The translations under genes and the position numbers were made by a program. DNA of 64,000 bases from Pedobacter sp. MC2016-14 (GTDB lineage: Bacteria > Bacteroidota > Bacteroidia > Sphingobacteriales > Sphingobacteriaceae), in NCBI RefSeq assembly GCF_020991475.1, contig NZ_JAJMPA010000002.1:124001-188000 (forward strand), written 5' to 3'. The notes beneath the pieces were generated by a model. That model was not told the DNA's origin. It did not search any database and saw only the letters and a program-made list of their open reading frames with translations. Within the stretch, counting starts at the first letter, position 1, and every line of letters starts with the position of its first letter. Shown in pieces: positions 37,701 to 46,300 of the stretch.

Positions 37701-38936
37701 TTTGATCACGATAAAATTGAAAGGATATTTTTCAACCTATTATCAAATGCATTTAAATTCACATTAGAAAAGGGTACGGTAAGCCTGGAAGTAGAAATGG
37801 GTAAAAGTGACCGGATCGACGCGATAACCTGGCTGGCCATCAATGTAAAGGATAATGGTATTGGTATACCGGAAAATCAGCGTGAAAGGATATTTGACCG
37901 TTTTTTTCAGCATGAAACAAATGTTTCCATTTTGAACCAGGGTACTGGGATTGGTTTGTCCATTACCCATGAATTCGTGAAAATGCATGGCGGCAGCATT
38001 CAGGTGATTGGCAATGAAAGTGGGGGCAGCACTTTTGCACTCAAATTGCCTTTTGAATCTTTGGAGCCTGTTTATGTAGTTTCCGATATCCGTACACATG
38101 AGGCTCCGGATCTTTTAGAGGGTGATACTTTTGAGGAGGAACAATTGACCTCCCCGGACATTGATTTAGGTATGCCAACAGTTTTATTGGTAGAGGATAA
38201 TGACGATTTTCGTTTGTATTTGAAAGACAATTTGAAGCAGTATTATCAAATTATAGAGGCTGTTGACGGAAAACAGGGCTGGCAGAAAGCCTTGGCGAGT
38301 CACCCCCAGCTTATCGTAAGTGACATTAGTATGCCTAATATGGATGGGGTTGAATTGAGTAAAAAAATCAAATTGGACAAGAGAACCAGCCATATCCCCT
38401 TGATCCTGCTCACTGCGGCCTCTGGAGATGGAGAGATGCTAAGGGGACTGGATACAGGTGCAAATGATTACCTGACTAAACCCTTCAATTTTGAGATTCT
38501 GAACCTGAAAATCAGAAATCTCCTTTTATCAAGTCATAAACTAAAAGAAACGTATTCAAGACAAGTTCAGGTATTATCACCCGAGATGGAGATAGAGTCA
38601 GAGAACCAGAAGTTATTAAATAAGGTAGTTCTGTATATAGAAAATAACCTTAATGATTCTAAACTATCTGTTGCAGATTTAAGCGATCATGTTAACATGA
38701 GCAGGGGATCTTTGTACAATAAATTGCTGGAAGTTACCGGACAGACGCCTATTGAATACATTAGAAATGTGAAATTGGAAAAAGCTGCTGTACTTTTAGA
38801 AAAAGGCGATTATTATGTTGCTCAGGTTGCTTATATGGTGGGCTTTGCCACACCTAATTATTTTGCAAAGTCTTTTAAACACAAATACGGGATGCTACCG
38901 TCCGAGTATGTTCATCAAAAACGTCAATCCTCATAA
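34794..38936 (+). CDS. Hybrid two-component system regulator (sensor kinase, REC, AraC)
   Basis: The 1380-residue one-protein signalling chain has a signal or anchor region (to about 27), fourteen or so beta-propeller repeats (about 30-670; blades such as NLWIGTNGG), a Y_Y_Y domain (about 700-795), a membrane span (about 800-818), HisKA with His869 in NLSHEFRTP, HATPase (NLLSNAFKF 981-989, DNGIGIP, GTGIGLS), a receiver with Asp1177 (VSDISMPNMDG) and Lys1229 (LTKPF), and an AraC helix-turn-helix (about 1275-1377). The periplasmic part senses an oligosaccharide; the AraC part activates the locus. It lies 80 bases after GH115 and its last 6 bases overlap the end of the convergent LacI gene. Confidence 0.95.
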   Translation: MGLKKTVFKCVILWLGFVAQTQFTYAQKNVNFTWLQTKDGLSSNNVNAILKDKSGLMWFATQDGLNKYDGRTFKVYRHRANDSTSLYANDITALHEDKSGNLWIGTNGGYLSLYDRNKDAFISLVLVNRNSSVSSLCSDYHGKVWVATFGGLYLVDPGTRKVTTPKFLEQQNSLLSNKTVIRVFEDSQKRMWLGTKDGLFVLDQKKGALTKFSHAENDPQSLIGNEIKSIAEDGARMIWVGTSRGLSRLNADNETFKNYFHASDEHSITSNIIYSIAPVGKAELWLGTEEGLNVFNIQTGKSRHFIPDLRNSHSLSNKSVRAITVDRQGIYWLGLYQGGINKYDSNLSLFNVKQPLPFDNYGLRGSVVTSFAEDGKGDVYVGTDGGGLNRYKPKEDLFHHFDLKSPEQSGNKKLSVLSLEMDHNQQLWIGCFGEGLFKFQPSNNTYSVFTKANTRGGLLSNEIFCLHEDRKGNLWIGTNGEGVNIYQPEINKFSELSKNAKDSTFPRLPLNGYIRAIEEDKQGNLWIGSHGTGIAIYNPQLHSVKVLNKNNSKLSSNVILSLYCDSQGNIWVGTLGAGLNKIEGGTGRILAFSENNGLANSTVHAILEDANGLIWISTNAGLSSLNVQTKKFKNYGTYNGLVNSTFTMGAALKTAVGTMYFGSLEGFNFFNKEDIKTNKNIPPVIFTDLKVSNKSILPEIGGIIEKHISVAEQVNLDYKQNFSVSYIAMNYTVSQQNQYAYLLEGFEKDWNFVGTGKTAAYTNLSPGEYVLRVKASNNDGVWNQKGTEVKIIVHPPFWMTIYAYVFYAATAIGFLLYLRHRGVTKLKNDFLREKESMEAKQLVLAERKEAEKNRELDQLKIKFLTNLSHEFRTPISLVLAPIEDLLKKELSHEALGKLTMVKRNARRLLNLVNQLLDFRKMEEHELQLCPEDGDLILFLREITESFNDLAARKNIRLFFKTDVKVFYTRFDHDKIERIFFNLLSNAFKFTLEKGTVSLEVEMGKSDRIDAITWLAINVKDNGIGIPENQRERIFDRFFQHETNVSILNQGTGIGLSITHEFVKMHGGSIQVIGNESGGSTFALKLPFESLEPVYVVSDIRTHEAPDLLEGDTFEEEQLTSPDIDLGMPTVLLVEDNDDFRLYLKDNLKQYYQIIEAVDGKQGWQKALASHPQLIVSDISMPNMDGVELSKKIKLDKRTSHIPLILLTAASGDGEMLRGLDTGANDYLTKPFNFEILNLKIRNLLLSSHKLKETYSRQVQVLSPEMEIESENQKLLNKVVLYIENNLNDSKLSVADLSDHVNMSRGSLYNKLLEVTGQTPIEYIRNVKLEKAAVLLEKGDYYVAQVAYMVGFATPNYFAKSFKHKYGMLPSEYVHQKRQSS

Positions 38937-39953
38937 CCTGTAAGAGGAACACCTTATCATCAGTTCGTGGCCTTGAAAATCAAGACTGTGCTCCGGATAT
39001 TCAGGTTTATTTTTTAAGGAGGACATCAGGATGCCGGCAGCATGTGTTCCGATCTGACTGTTTTTGAAACCAATGCTGCTTAATTTGGGTTGGATCATTG
39101 ATGAAAGTTGATTGTTGCCCAGGCCAACAATTGCAATGTCTAAAGGAACTTTTATGCCATGTTGTATCATTGTACGCATAAAATGTATGGCTGTGATGTC
39201 ATCAGGAATAAAGATGCCATCAGGAATTTGTGGCTGGGAGAGTAAGTTTTCGGCCAGAATGTGGCCCTCATTTGCACCAAATTTGCTATTCAATATCAGG
39301 TTGTGGTTATAAGGAAGATGATGGTATAGAAGGGCATCTTTATAACCCTCTACACAAGCATTAAATACGGCTTTGCTTTTACTTGAAAACGCTGCAGCAA
39401 TATGAGTAGATCCCTGGTCCGCTAGATGAGCAACAGCATCAAAAGTTGCTTGTTTAAAGTTGATACTCACTGAAGAACATTGGCTTGGGCTTTCCTGTTG
39501 GTTGATAAAGACAACAGGTACTTTTCTTTTAATAAACTGGTCCAGATGCAATGATTTTCCAGTATAGCAAGTATCAAGCATAATCAGTCCGGCTACCTTC
39601 CTTAACAGGTAGTTGGCATTTTCTATTTCCTTTTTTCGGGAGCCCAGAGATTGTTTTACAAGGAGGGCATATCCATTTTCAGTTGTAATGGTTTCAATAG
39701 CTGATAGCACTTCATAATTGTCTTTTTCCATCATGTTCCCAACCAGTATACCTAAGAGATTAATTTTTCCTGTTCTCAAGGTGCTCGCAGAGGAATTGCT
39801 CCGGTAGCCCATCTGTTTCGCCGTTTGTGCGATTAACGTTTTAATCGGCACACTGATTTCATAACTGTCCCTCAGCGCCCTGCTAATTGTGGCTGTAGAA
39901 ATTTTCAGGAATTGGGCAATATCACTTATGGTAACTTCTTTTTCTTCAGGCAT
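38931..39953 (-). CDS. LacI-family transcriptional regulator
   Basis: The 340-residue protein has a LacI helix-turn-helix at 8-27 (TISDIAQFLKISTATISRAL), a hinge (NSSASTLRTGKINLLGILVG) and a periplasmic-binding-protein-like effector domain (about 62-335, including GSTHIAAAFSSK and IFIPDDITAIHFM). The effector is likely a sugar. Its 3' end overlaps the hybrid regulator's stop by 6 bases in convergent orientation, so the two messages are antisense at their ends. It may repress the xylan locus or a sugar-catabolism operon elsewhere. Its nearest upstream neighbour on the same strand is the DsbA-like gene, 122 bases away. Confidence 0.92.
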   Translation of the reverse strand: MPEEKEVTISDIAQFLKISTATISRALRDSYEISVPIKTLIAQTAKQMGYRSNSSASTLRTGKINLLGILVGNMMEKDNYEVLSAIETITTENGYALLVKQSLGSRKKEIENANYLLRKVAGLIMLDTCYTGKSLHLDQFIKRKVPVVFINQQESPSQCSSVSINFKQATFDAVAHLADQGSTHIAAAFSSKSKAVFNACVEGYKDALLYHHLPYNHNLILNSKFGANEGHILAENLLSQPQIPDGIFIPDDITAIHFMRTMIQHGIKVPLDIAIVGLGNNQLSSMIQPKLSSIGFKNSQIGTHAAGILMSSLKNKPEYPEHSLDFQGHELMIRCSSYRL

Positions 39954-40075
39954 CCCCTAATTTAGCATGACGGTTGCTTAGAGAATGGCTTTAATGTTTA
40001 ATACTATGGCAGTTTTGTACAATGAATGCCCTGATAAATGCGTGGTTAGTAATGATAGGTTGGTAAATGCTAAAG

Positions 40076-40705
40076 TTATTGGAAAGCTTGTAGCATTGCC
40101 CCAAGAAAAGTTTCTGGAGGCTGTGCGCCTGATACGGCCAATTTCTCATTGAAAACAAAAAAAGGCACCCCTTTAATGCCAATATTTTGTGCGGTACGTT
40201 CGTCAGTTCGTACTTCAGCCGCAAAATCACTGCCTTTAAGCATGGTTTCTACCGTAAGCTTATCGAGCCCGGCTGATGCACCTATTTTTACAAGCGTTTG
40301 GTGGTCGCTAATATTCTCGCCATTTGTGAAATGTGCGATAAAGAGTTGCTCTTCCACTTCATCAGCCAGTCCTTCGCTTTTGGCAAGTTGTATTAAACGA
40401 TGGGCATCAAATGAGTTAGCTACAATCGACTTACTGAGGTTAAAAGTTAAACCAACTTCTGATGCGGTATGCGTTACATTTTCCTGCATTTCTTCAGCCC
40501 ATTCTATTGAACGTCCGTATTTATCTGCTAAATGTTGCGCCGGATTTGCATCAGGTAAAGTCTCTGCATTTGGATCAAGCTCAAAACTATGCCACTCTAC
40601 CTCAACTTGATCCCTATGTTCAAATTGTGCCAGGGCAGCTTCAAATTTCCTTTTGCCGATATAACAAAAAGGGCAACGTACATCAGACCAGATATCAACT
40701 TTCAT
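40076..40705 (-). CDS. DsbA/FrnE-family oxidoreductase, cytoplasmic
   Basis: The protein has 209 residues from the ATG at 40705; a longer reading from 40783 would add 26 residues without family character. It starts directly with the thioredoxin strand (MKVDIWSDVRCPFCYIGKR), with active site CPFC at 11-14, and has the cis-proline segment GIKGVPFFVFNE near 175. A helical insertion lies between. It has no signal peptide, so it acts in the cytoplasm, unlike the TlpA-like proteins of this window. Members of this family are thiol oxidoreductases or isomerases with poorly known substrates. It is not clearly part of any of the SusCD loci. Confidence 0.9.
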   Translation of the reverse strand: MKVDIWSDVRCPFCYIGKRKFEAALAQFEHRDQVEVEWHSFELDPNAETLPDANPAQHLADKYGRSIEWAEEMQENVTHTASEVGLTFNLSKSIVANSFDAHRLIQLAKSEGLADEVEEQLFIAHFTNGENISDHQTLVKIGASAGLDKLTVETMLKGSDFAAEVRTDERTAQNIGIKGVPFFVFNEKLAVSGAQPPETFLGAMLQAFQ

Positions 40706-40759
40706 AGCGCAAATATAGTCAGTAATTTTCACTGTAGTAATCCTTGTTGTCGGGCTGCT

Positions 40760-40907
40760 TCCGGCATGCGTATATACCATCATGCAATCACGTTCGAATC
40801 ACGTACAGATCAACTTCGGGGTTGAAAGGCATTTAGGTTTCTCAACCCTTAAGCAACCTCGAAGTTGATTCAAGCCAAAGGTTAAGTTGATATATACGCA
40901 TGCCGGA
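40760..40907. repeat. Nested palindromic element (outer 17-bp and inner 16-bp arms)
   Basis: The outer arms, 40760-40776 and 40891-40907, are perfect reverse complements (core CCGGCATGCGTATATA). The inner arms, 40809-40824 and 40854-40869, pair over 16 positions with one G-T (core ATCAACTTCG). A competing inner pair is GGGTTGA (40819-40825) with TCAACCC (40842-40848). Between outer and inner left arms, AATCACGT occurs twice, 11 bases apart (40786, 40797). No open frame is present. It could be a small mobile or palindromic repeat, or a structured RNA. Confidence 0.6.
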
Positions 40908-41055
40908 CGCATGTAAGAAACAGCATATTCACCAAATGGGAAGTTGCGAGTACATAGTGATTTTAGGACAGTTATAGGGAGGTGAGCCGTAATAAGTGGG
41001 ATTAACAAGCAAATAACAGCTGCATAGTAAGCGCATCAACCTCGTTCATTTTACC

Positions 41056-41099
41056 TGTTCTATACGGGCTCTATCCCTGTTCTATCCGAGTTCTATCCC
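41056..41099 (+). repeat. Four tandem 11-bp repeats with core TCTAT
   Basis: Units start at 41056, 41067, 41078 and 41089. The core TCTAT falls at 41059, 41070, 41081 and 41092, exactly 11 bases apart, and three of four units read TCTATCC. The array ends 87 bases before the sigma gene ATG. The spacing puts every copy on about the same face of the helix, as expected for a co-operative protein-binding array. Confidence 0.55.
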
Positions 41100-41186
41100 T
41101 GTTTGTTTACAATAGTCTCCCTGGAAACTTAATCTAACTGTGGTGCGGGATGTGGAATTAATAGTATAAAAACCTAACTTTAGCAA

Positions 41187-41783
41187 ATGGAAAACAGAGT
41201 TCTAGCGGAGGAGGATGTATTGCTGGCTAATTTAGCAGTTGGTGATGAACGTGCTTTCCGTTTGCTTTTTGACTTCTATAGAAATGTTGTTTATACCTAT
41301 GCAATGAGGTATTTAAAAGACCGTGAATTGGCGGAAGAAATTGTCCAGGAGGTTTTTTTAAAGATTTGGACAGGGAGGGGAAACTTAAATACGATCGGTA
41401 ATTTCGGCGCCTATCTTCGGGTCATCACTAGAAACCTAACTCTGGACGTTTTAAAAAAGAAGGCCGCCGAATTTAATAAAACTCAAAAAAGCCAGGTTTC
41501 CTGGACAGAAGCTGACGACAGCACAGAGCAATTGATTTTGATGAAGGACTCTTTATCTTACATTGAACAATTTATAGAGAAATTACCCCAGCAGCAGCGA
41601 CTGGTCTTTAAAATGTGCCATATTGATGGTCTTAAACAAAAAGAAGTAGCCGAGCAATTAGGTATTTCCCCTTTAACAGTTAAAGTTCATTTGCGGGAGG
41701 CGGTAAAATCCTTAAAAATGCTTGTAGGAGATAAAAACTCATTAGGTTTGATGGTTTTTGCATTCGTAGGCCTGCTTAAATAG
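41187..41783 (+). CDS. ECF RNA polymerase sigma-70 factor (FecI type), locus E
   Basis: The 198-residue protein has region 2 (about 22-90: FRLLFDFYRNVVYTYAMRYL, AEEIVQEVFLKIW, FGAYLRVITRNLTLD) and region 4 (about 133-182: LPQQQRLVFKMC, then QKEVAEQLGISPLTVKVHLR as the helix-turn-helix). A hydrophobic tail (SLGLMVFAFVGLL) closes the protein, as is common in Bacteroidota FecI proteins. It heads the locus with FecR, SusC, SusD and the thioredoxin-fold genes. Upstream lies the 11-bp repeat array. A sequence TAACTTTA (41175-41182) resembles a -7 element but is too close to the ATG to be convincing. Confidence 0.93.
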   Translation: MENRVLAEEDVLLANLAVGDERAFRLLFDFYRNVVYTYAMRYLKDRELAEEIVQEVFLKIWTGRGNLNTIGNFGAYLRVITRNLTLDVLKKKAAEFNKTQKSQVSWTEADDSTEQLILMKDSLSYIEQFIEKLPQQQRLVFKMCHIDGLKQKEVAEQLGISPLTVKVHLREAVKSLKMLVGDKNSLGLMVFAFVGLLK

Positions 41784-41903
41784 CTTCTTTTTCAATAAAA
41801 TTCTAAAAAACTTTATTTTTCTTGATTTTCACTACTCCCTTTTCTCTTTAGCTATCGTCAGGTTTAATATAAGGGATGATGTATAGTAACCATCCTGAAC
41901 AAT

Positions 41904-43091
41904 ATGGAGAAAGAAAGATTAGCATACCTGATTACAGCATATTTAGATCATAACATCAAGTCCACAGAAGAGCATGAACTGATGCGTTATATAGGTAATG
42001 GTGATTTGCAGGATCTACGAGACCTTATGGATCATTCCTGGGCGACTAAAGAAAATTTATTAATTTTAGATGAGCACAAGGCAAATGAGATTTATGCATC
42101 TATCTTGCGCTCGCCTGCGGCGGAGAATCGGGACAGCAAAATAGGAGTGTTTAAATTAAATAGCTGGTGGCGTTCTGTTGCAGCTGTAGTTGCGCTGGTA
42201 GCGCTGGGGACAGCCTTATTTGTGTATGAAAACGATCCTAAACAAGACCTTTTAATAGTTGCATCCAAAAATGACATTGCTCCGGGAAAACAAGGTGCTA
42301 CACTTACCCTGGCAAATGGAAAAAAAATAAATCTTGCTGATGCGGCCAATGGTGAGTTGGTAAATGAAGCAGGCCTGAAAATAAAAAAAGCTAAAGATGG
42401 ACAGTTGGTTTACGAAGTGAACAGCGCTTTGTCAAATGAAAATGTGGTAAACACTTTATCTACGGCCAACGGTGAAACCTACATCGTTCAGTTGCCAGAT
42501 GGCTCCAGGGTTTGGTTAAATTCTGCATCCAGTTTAACTTATACTGCTAAGCTTAACCAGGAGGGTAAACGGAAGGTGAAGCTTGATGGGGAGGCGTATT
42601 TTGAAATTAATAAAGACAAGTTGCATCCTTTTATCGTAGAAAGCAGGGGACAGCAAATTGAAGTGTTGGGCACACATTTTAATGTAAATACCTATAAGGA
42701 TGAGCCCCTAATTACCACAACGCTATTAGAAGGTTCTGTACGGGTTACTGCTGTAGCATCAGGTAAAGCACAAACTCAGGTTATAAAGCCCGGAGAGCAA
42801 GCGCTTAACAATGCTGGAAACATAAGTACTGGCAGGGCTGATCTTGAAAAAACAATGGATTGGAAAAATGGCGATTTCTTTTTAAATCATGTAGACTTTA
42901 AAACGGCCATGAGAAAAATTGCAAGATGGTACAATGTAGAAGTGATATATGATTCTTCTGTACCAAATGACATTGAATCTGGTGGTTGGCTATCTAGGGA
43001 TAAATCGTTGATTACGGTTTTAAATTCAATTCAGGCATCTGGACTGGCAAAATTTAAAATAGATGGACGGAAAATTTATGTTTCCAGATAA
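41904..43091 (+). CDS. FecR-family anti-sigma factor, locus E
   Basis: The 395-residue protein has a cytoplasmic N-terminal segment (1-88), membrane span (about 90-108, SVAAVVALVALGTALFVY), FecR domain (about 125-300, with GEAYFEINKDKLHPF and LGTHFNVNTY) and a C-terminal DUF4974 domain (about 320-395, GLAKFKIDGRKIYVSR). It lies 120 bases after the sigma gene and 217 bases before SusC. It is expected to hold the sigma factor until SusC's STN domain reports substrate. Confidence 0.93.
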   Translation: MEKERLAYLITAYLDHNIKSTEEHELMRYIGNGDLQDLRDLMDHSWATKENLLILDEHKANEIYASILRSPAAENRDSKIGVFKLNSWWRSVAAVVALVALGTALFVYENDPKQDLLIVASKNDIAPGKQGATLTLANGKKINLADAANGELVNEAGLKIKKAKDGQLVYEVNSALSNENVVNTLSTANGETYIVQLPDGSRVWLNSASSLTYTAKLNQEGKRKVKLDGEAYFEINKDKLHPFIVESRGQQIEVLGTHFNVNTYKDEPLITTTLLEGSVRVTAVASGKAQTQVIKPGEQALNNAGNISTGRADLEKTMDWKNGDFFLNHVDFKTAMRKIARWYNVEVIYDSSVPNDIESGGWLSRDKSLITVLNSIQASGLAKFKIDGRKIYVSR

Positions 43092-43301
43092 CAGCGTACG
43101 CCGAAATTATAAACAACAATTATTAACCTAAAGACTAAAAAAAAGTATGCAGAAAAAATTACGAAAGAAGAACTAGTACGAGAAAAAAAACGAACCAGAC
43201 CCTAAGTTGTGGATCTGGTTGCAGTTTGGAGTCAATTATCAACTGTTAACTACAGTAGCCTGTTCCGTGGAAAGTTAAGGCCTGCTGTAAAAAACCAAAC
43301 C

Positions 43302-43326
43302 AAAACAAATGTATAAAATTTATACC
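43302..43326 (+). promoter_or_regulatory. Start-codon region with GTATAAA-A-TTTATAC dyad, first copy
   Basis: These 25 bases, covering the ATG at 43309, are identical to 57658-57682. Positions 43311-43325 form an odd palindrome with 7-base arms directly after the ATG. It may be an RNA hairpin affecting initiation or simply conserved coding sequence (YKIYT). Confidence 0.4.
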
Positions 43327-46300
43327 GGGAATACGTATGCACTAAAAAGCGTCTATTCTAAACTATTGCTCATTATGCGATTAACCACCGTACTACTTAT
43401 AGCATGTTTGATGCAGGTAAAAGCATCAACTTTTGCTCAGCAAATAACGCTGGACAGAAAAAATGCGCCTTTAGAATCTATTTTGAAAGAGATTAGAACG
43501 CAAAGTGGATATGATTTTTTTTATGATGGAAAAATCCTGCCGAAAGGCAAGGTGGTAGACATTAACGTCAAAAATGCCGGGATTAATGTTGTTATGAAGT
43601 CTGTTCTTTCCGGACTTCCTTTAACGTATACCATTGAAGGCAAAATTGTCTCTATTAAAAAGGTAGAACAGCCGTCTTTTTTAGAAAGGGTGATTTCGAA
43701 GTTGGAAAATATCATTGTTCGGGGTAGAATAGTGGATGAGAATGGCAAACCTATGCCTGGGGCTTCTATTTTTGTAAAAGAAAGCACCATTAGAGCAACT
43801 TCAAATGAGAACGGGGAATTTCAATTAGATGATGTTGACGAGAATACAACCATCCTCATTGCTTTTGTAGGGTATCAACCGATAGAACGTAAAGCAGTCA
43901 GAAATATGGGGATAATTAAAATGCTTCCCGCAAATACAGATCTGAAAGAAGTTAGCATCAGTTTTAACACCGGCTATGAGCAGGTTGCAAGAGAACGTAG
44001 TGCAGGTTCTTTTGCGAAACCAGACCTGAATGTGATGAAAAACCGATCTACTAGTACGAATATACTTGACAGGCTGGAAGGTTTGATTCCTGGTCTGTCT
44101 AGTGGAAGAAGCGATGTTGTTGCAGAAGGTCAGAGAGGCGGATTGGTTATACGTGGTTCATCATCTATAAACCTGTCTACAACGCCATTAGTTGTAGTAG
44201 ACGGAATTGAAGTGCCCAACATCCAAGCTGTCAACATGCAGGATGTTGAAGACATCACAGTTCTTAAGGACGCAACAGCGGCATCTATTTGGGGTGCTAA
44301 GGCAGCAAACGGTGTAATTGTAATCACAACAAAAAGAGGTAAATCGTCCAGTAAGCTAACTATAGATTATGATGGATATTATGGATTTCAAGGCCGGCCA
44401 AATCGTCAATATTTGCCAGTCCTTAATTCAGCACAATTTATCACTGCACAGCGGGAAATATTTCCAGAATATGCCGCAGCGAACTCATATGCAAGTGTTG
44501 AGGCGAGTGGTGTAATACCGCCGCATCTCCAGATTCTTTACGATGCACTTCCAAGCAGGAATAAAATAACACAGGCACAAGCCAATTTTAAACTGGATAG
44601 TTTAGCATCCATAGATAATAGGGGTCAGATAAACGACATTTTTATTCGCAACGCGGCAACGCTCAACCAGACACTGTCTATCTCTGGTGGTAGCGAGGTG
44701 CATTCCTTCTATGGATCTGTAAATCATATCGGTGTAAGAAACAATGTTACAGGAAGTCAGGACAATCAATACAAAACAAACATCCGGAATGATTTTAAAT
44801 TCGGTAACAGGGTAACAGCTTTTGTTAATGCCGATCTTACCAACCTTATCCAAAAAAATACTGGTACGGAAGACATTACGCCAGACGCTGGTTTTCTGCC
44901 TTATCAACTATTTAAAGATGCAAACGGAAATCCACTGGTCGTAAATTATATGGCACCTGTTACTGTTATTGGCTATTCCGATGCCAGGAGAGCTGATTTT
45001 CAGGCCAGAAGCCGTATAAACTTAGATTACAGTCCGGTATTAGAATTGGACAGAAGACGTGAAAATATAAATAATCTGTCGGCGAGAATGGTTGCTGGAG
45101 GTAAGGTTAACATTTTAGATAATCTGTATTTTCAGGGTACTTATGGGTATAACGTAGTATCTAATACTGGTAGAACGGTATTAGATGATCGTAATTATAT
45201 TGTCAGGGATGATATAATGAGATATACACAAGCGCCAACGCTTGCCTCAGTACCGATTTACAACTTGCCCTTTGATGGCGGCAGATTGGATACAGAAAAT
45301 TCCGTTACGAAAAGCTGGACACTCAGGAATCAGTTGTTCTTTAATAAAGACTGGGACAAACACCAGCTTACTGTAATGGCTGGTCAGGAGGCAACACATA
45401 TACAAGAGGTAACAAACGGCGCTACTTATTATGGCTGGGATGATCAACTTCAGATATCACGTCCGATTGATGTTAAAAAATTGGCTGATGGTATCAATGG
45501 AGTTGCCGGGGCCACCGGTAATTACATTGTAAATAATGTACGTGGCGGCGAGCAACCCGTAGCCAGAACTACTTCGTATTATGCCAATATGGGCTATACT
45601 TACGCTCGAAAATACACGTTGAACGCTAGTTGGAGAATTGATGAAAGCAATTTATTCGGATTTGATAAGTCTGCGCAAAACCGGCCTGTGTATAGCTTTG
45701 GCGGCAAATGGGCGTTACGTAACGAATCATTCATGGAGCCGTTATCCTGGCTGGATAGGTTGGATGTTCGTTTAACTTACGGTATAACTGGTAATGCCCC
45801 CGCTCCAGGAGAAGCTGCATCATTTGATATTTTAGAAGGGGAATCTAATCCTAATTATGTGACAGGTGCGGGCATCATCCTCACTACGCCGGCCAATAAT
45901 AAACTGACCTGGGAAAGCACCAAAGTTTATAATGCTGGGATAGATTTTTCTGTTTTTAATGGGAGACTGAACGCAACTGTTGACTTATACTTAAAAAAGA
46001 CGACCGATTTGATTGGACAACTTTTTACCTCTCCACTAACCGGATATTCCAGTGTGACAGGTAACTTTGGTGACTTAGAGAACAAAGGAGTCGATTTACA
46101 GTTGAGTTCGGTAAACCTTAGAACTGAGAATTTTCAATGGGGCAGTAATCTGGTTTTAGGCTACAATAAAAATAAAATTACCAAACTGAATCTGAATCCG
46201 GCTACAACCGGAGACGGCCTGGTGGCAGCAACTTACTTGGTTGGTTATCCCATGTTTGTATCTCATGCTTATAATTATGCAGGTTTGAACGCTTCCGGAG

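Noticed and set aside
40149..40610. Plus-strand open frame of 153 codons
   Set aside because: Antisense to the DsbA/FrnE-like gene with its CPFC motif. The Ser-rich translation is the usual shadow.
40760..40907. Integron attC site or CRISPR-like unit
   Set aside because: The nested arms lack the GTTRRRY/RYYYAAC core sites of attC, there is no integrase, and no spacer-repeat series follows.
41175..41182. TAACTTTA as -7 promoter element of the locus E sigma gene
   Set aside because: It lies five bases before the ATG, so transcription would start at or after the start codon, and no -33 element is present.
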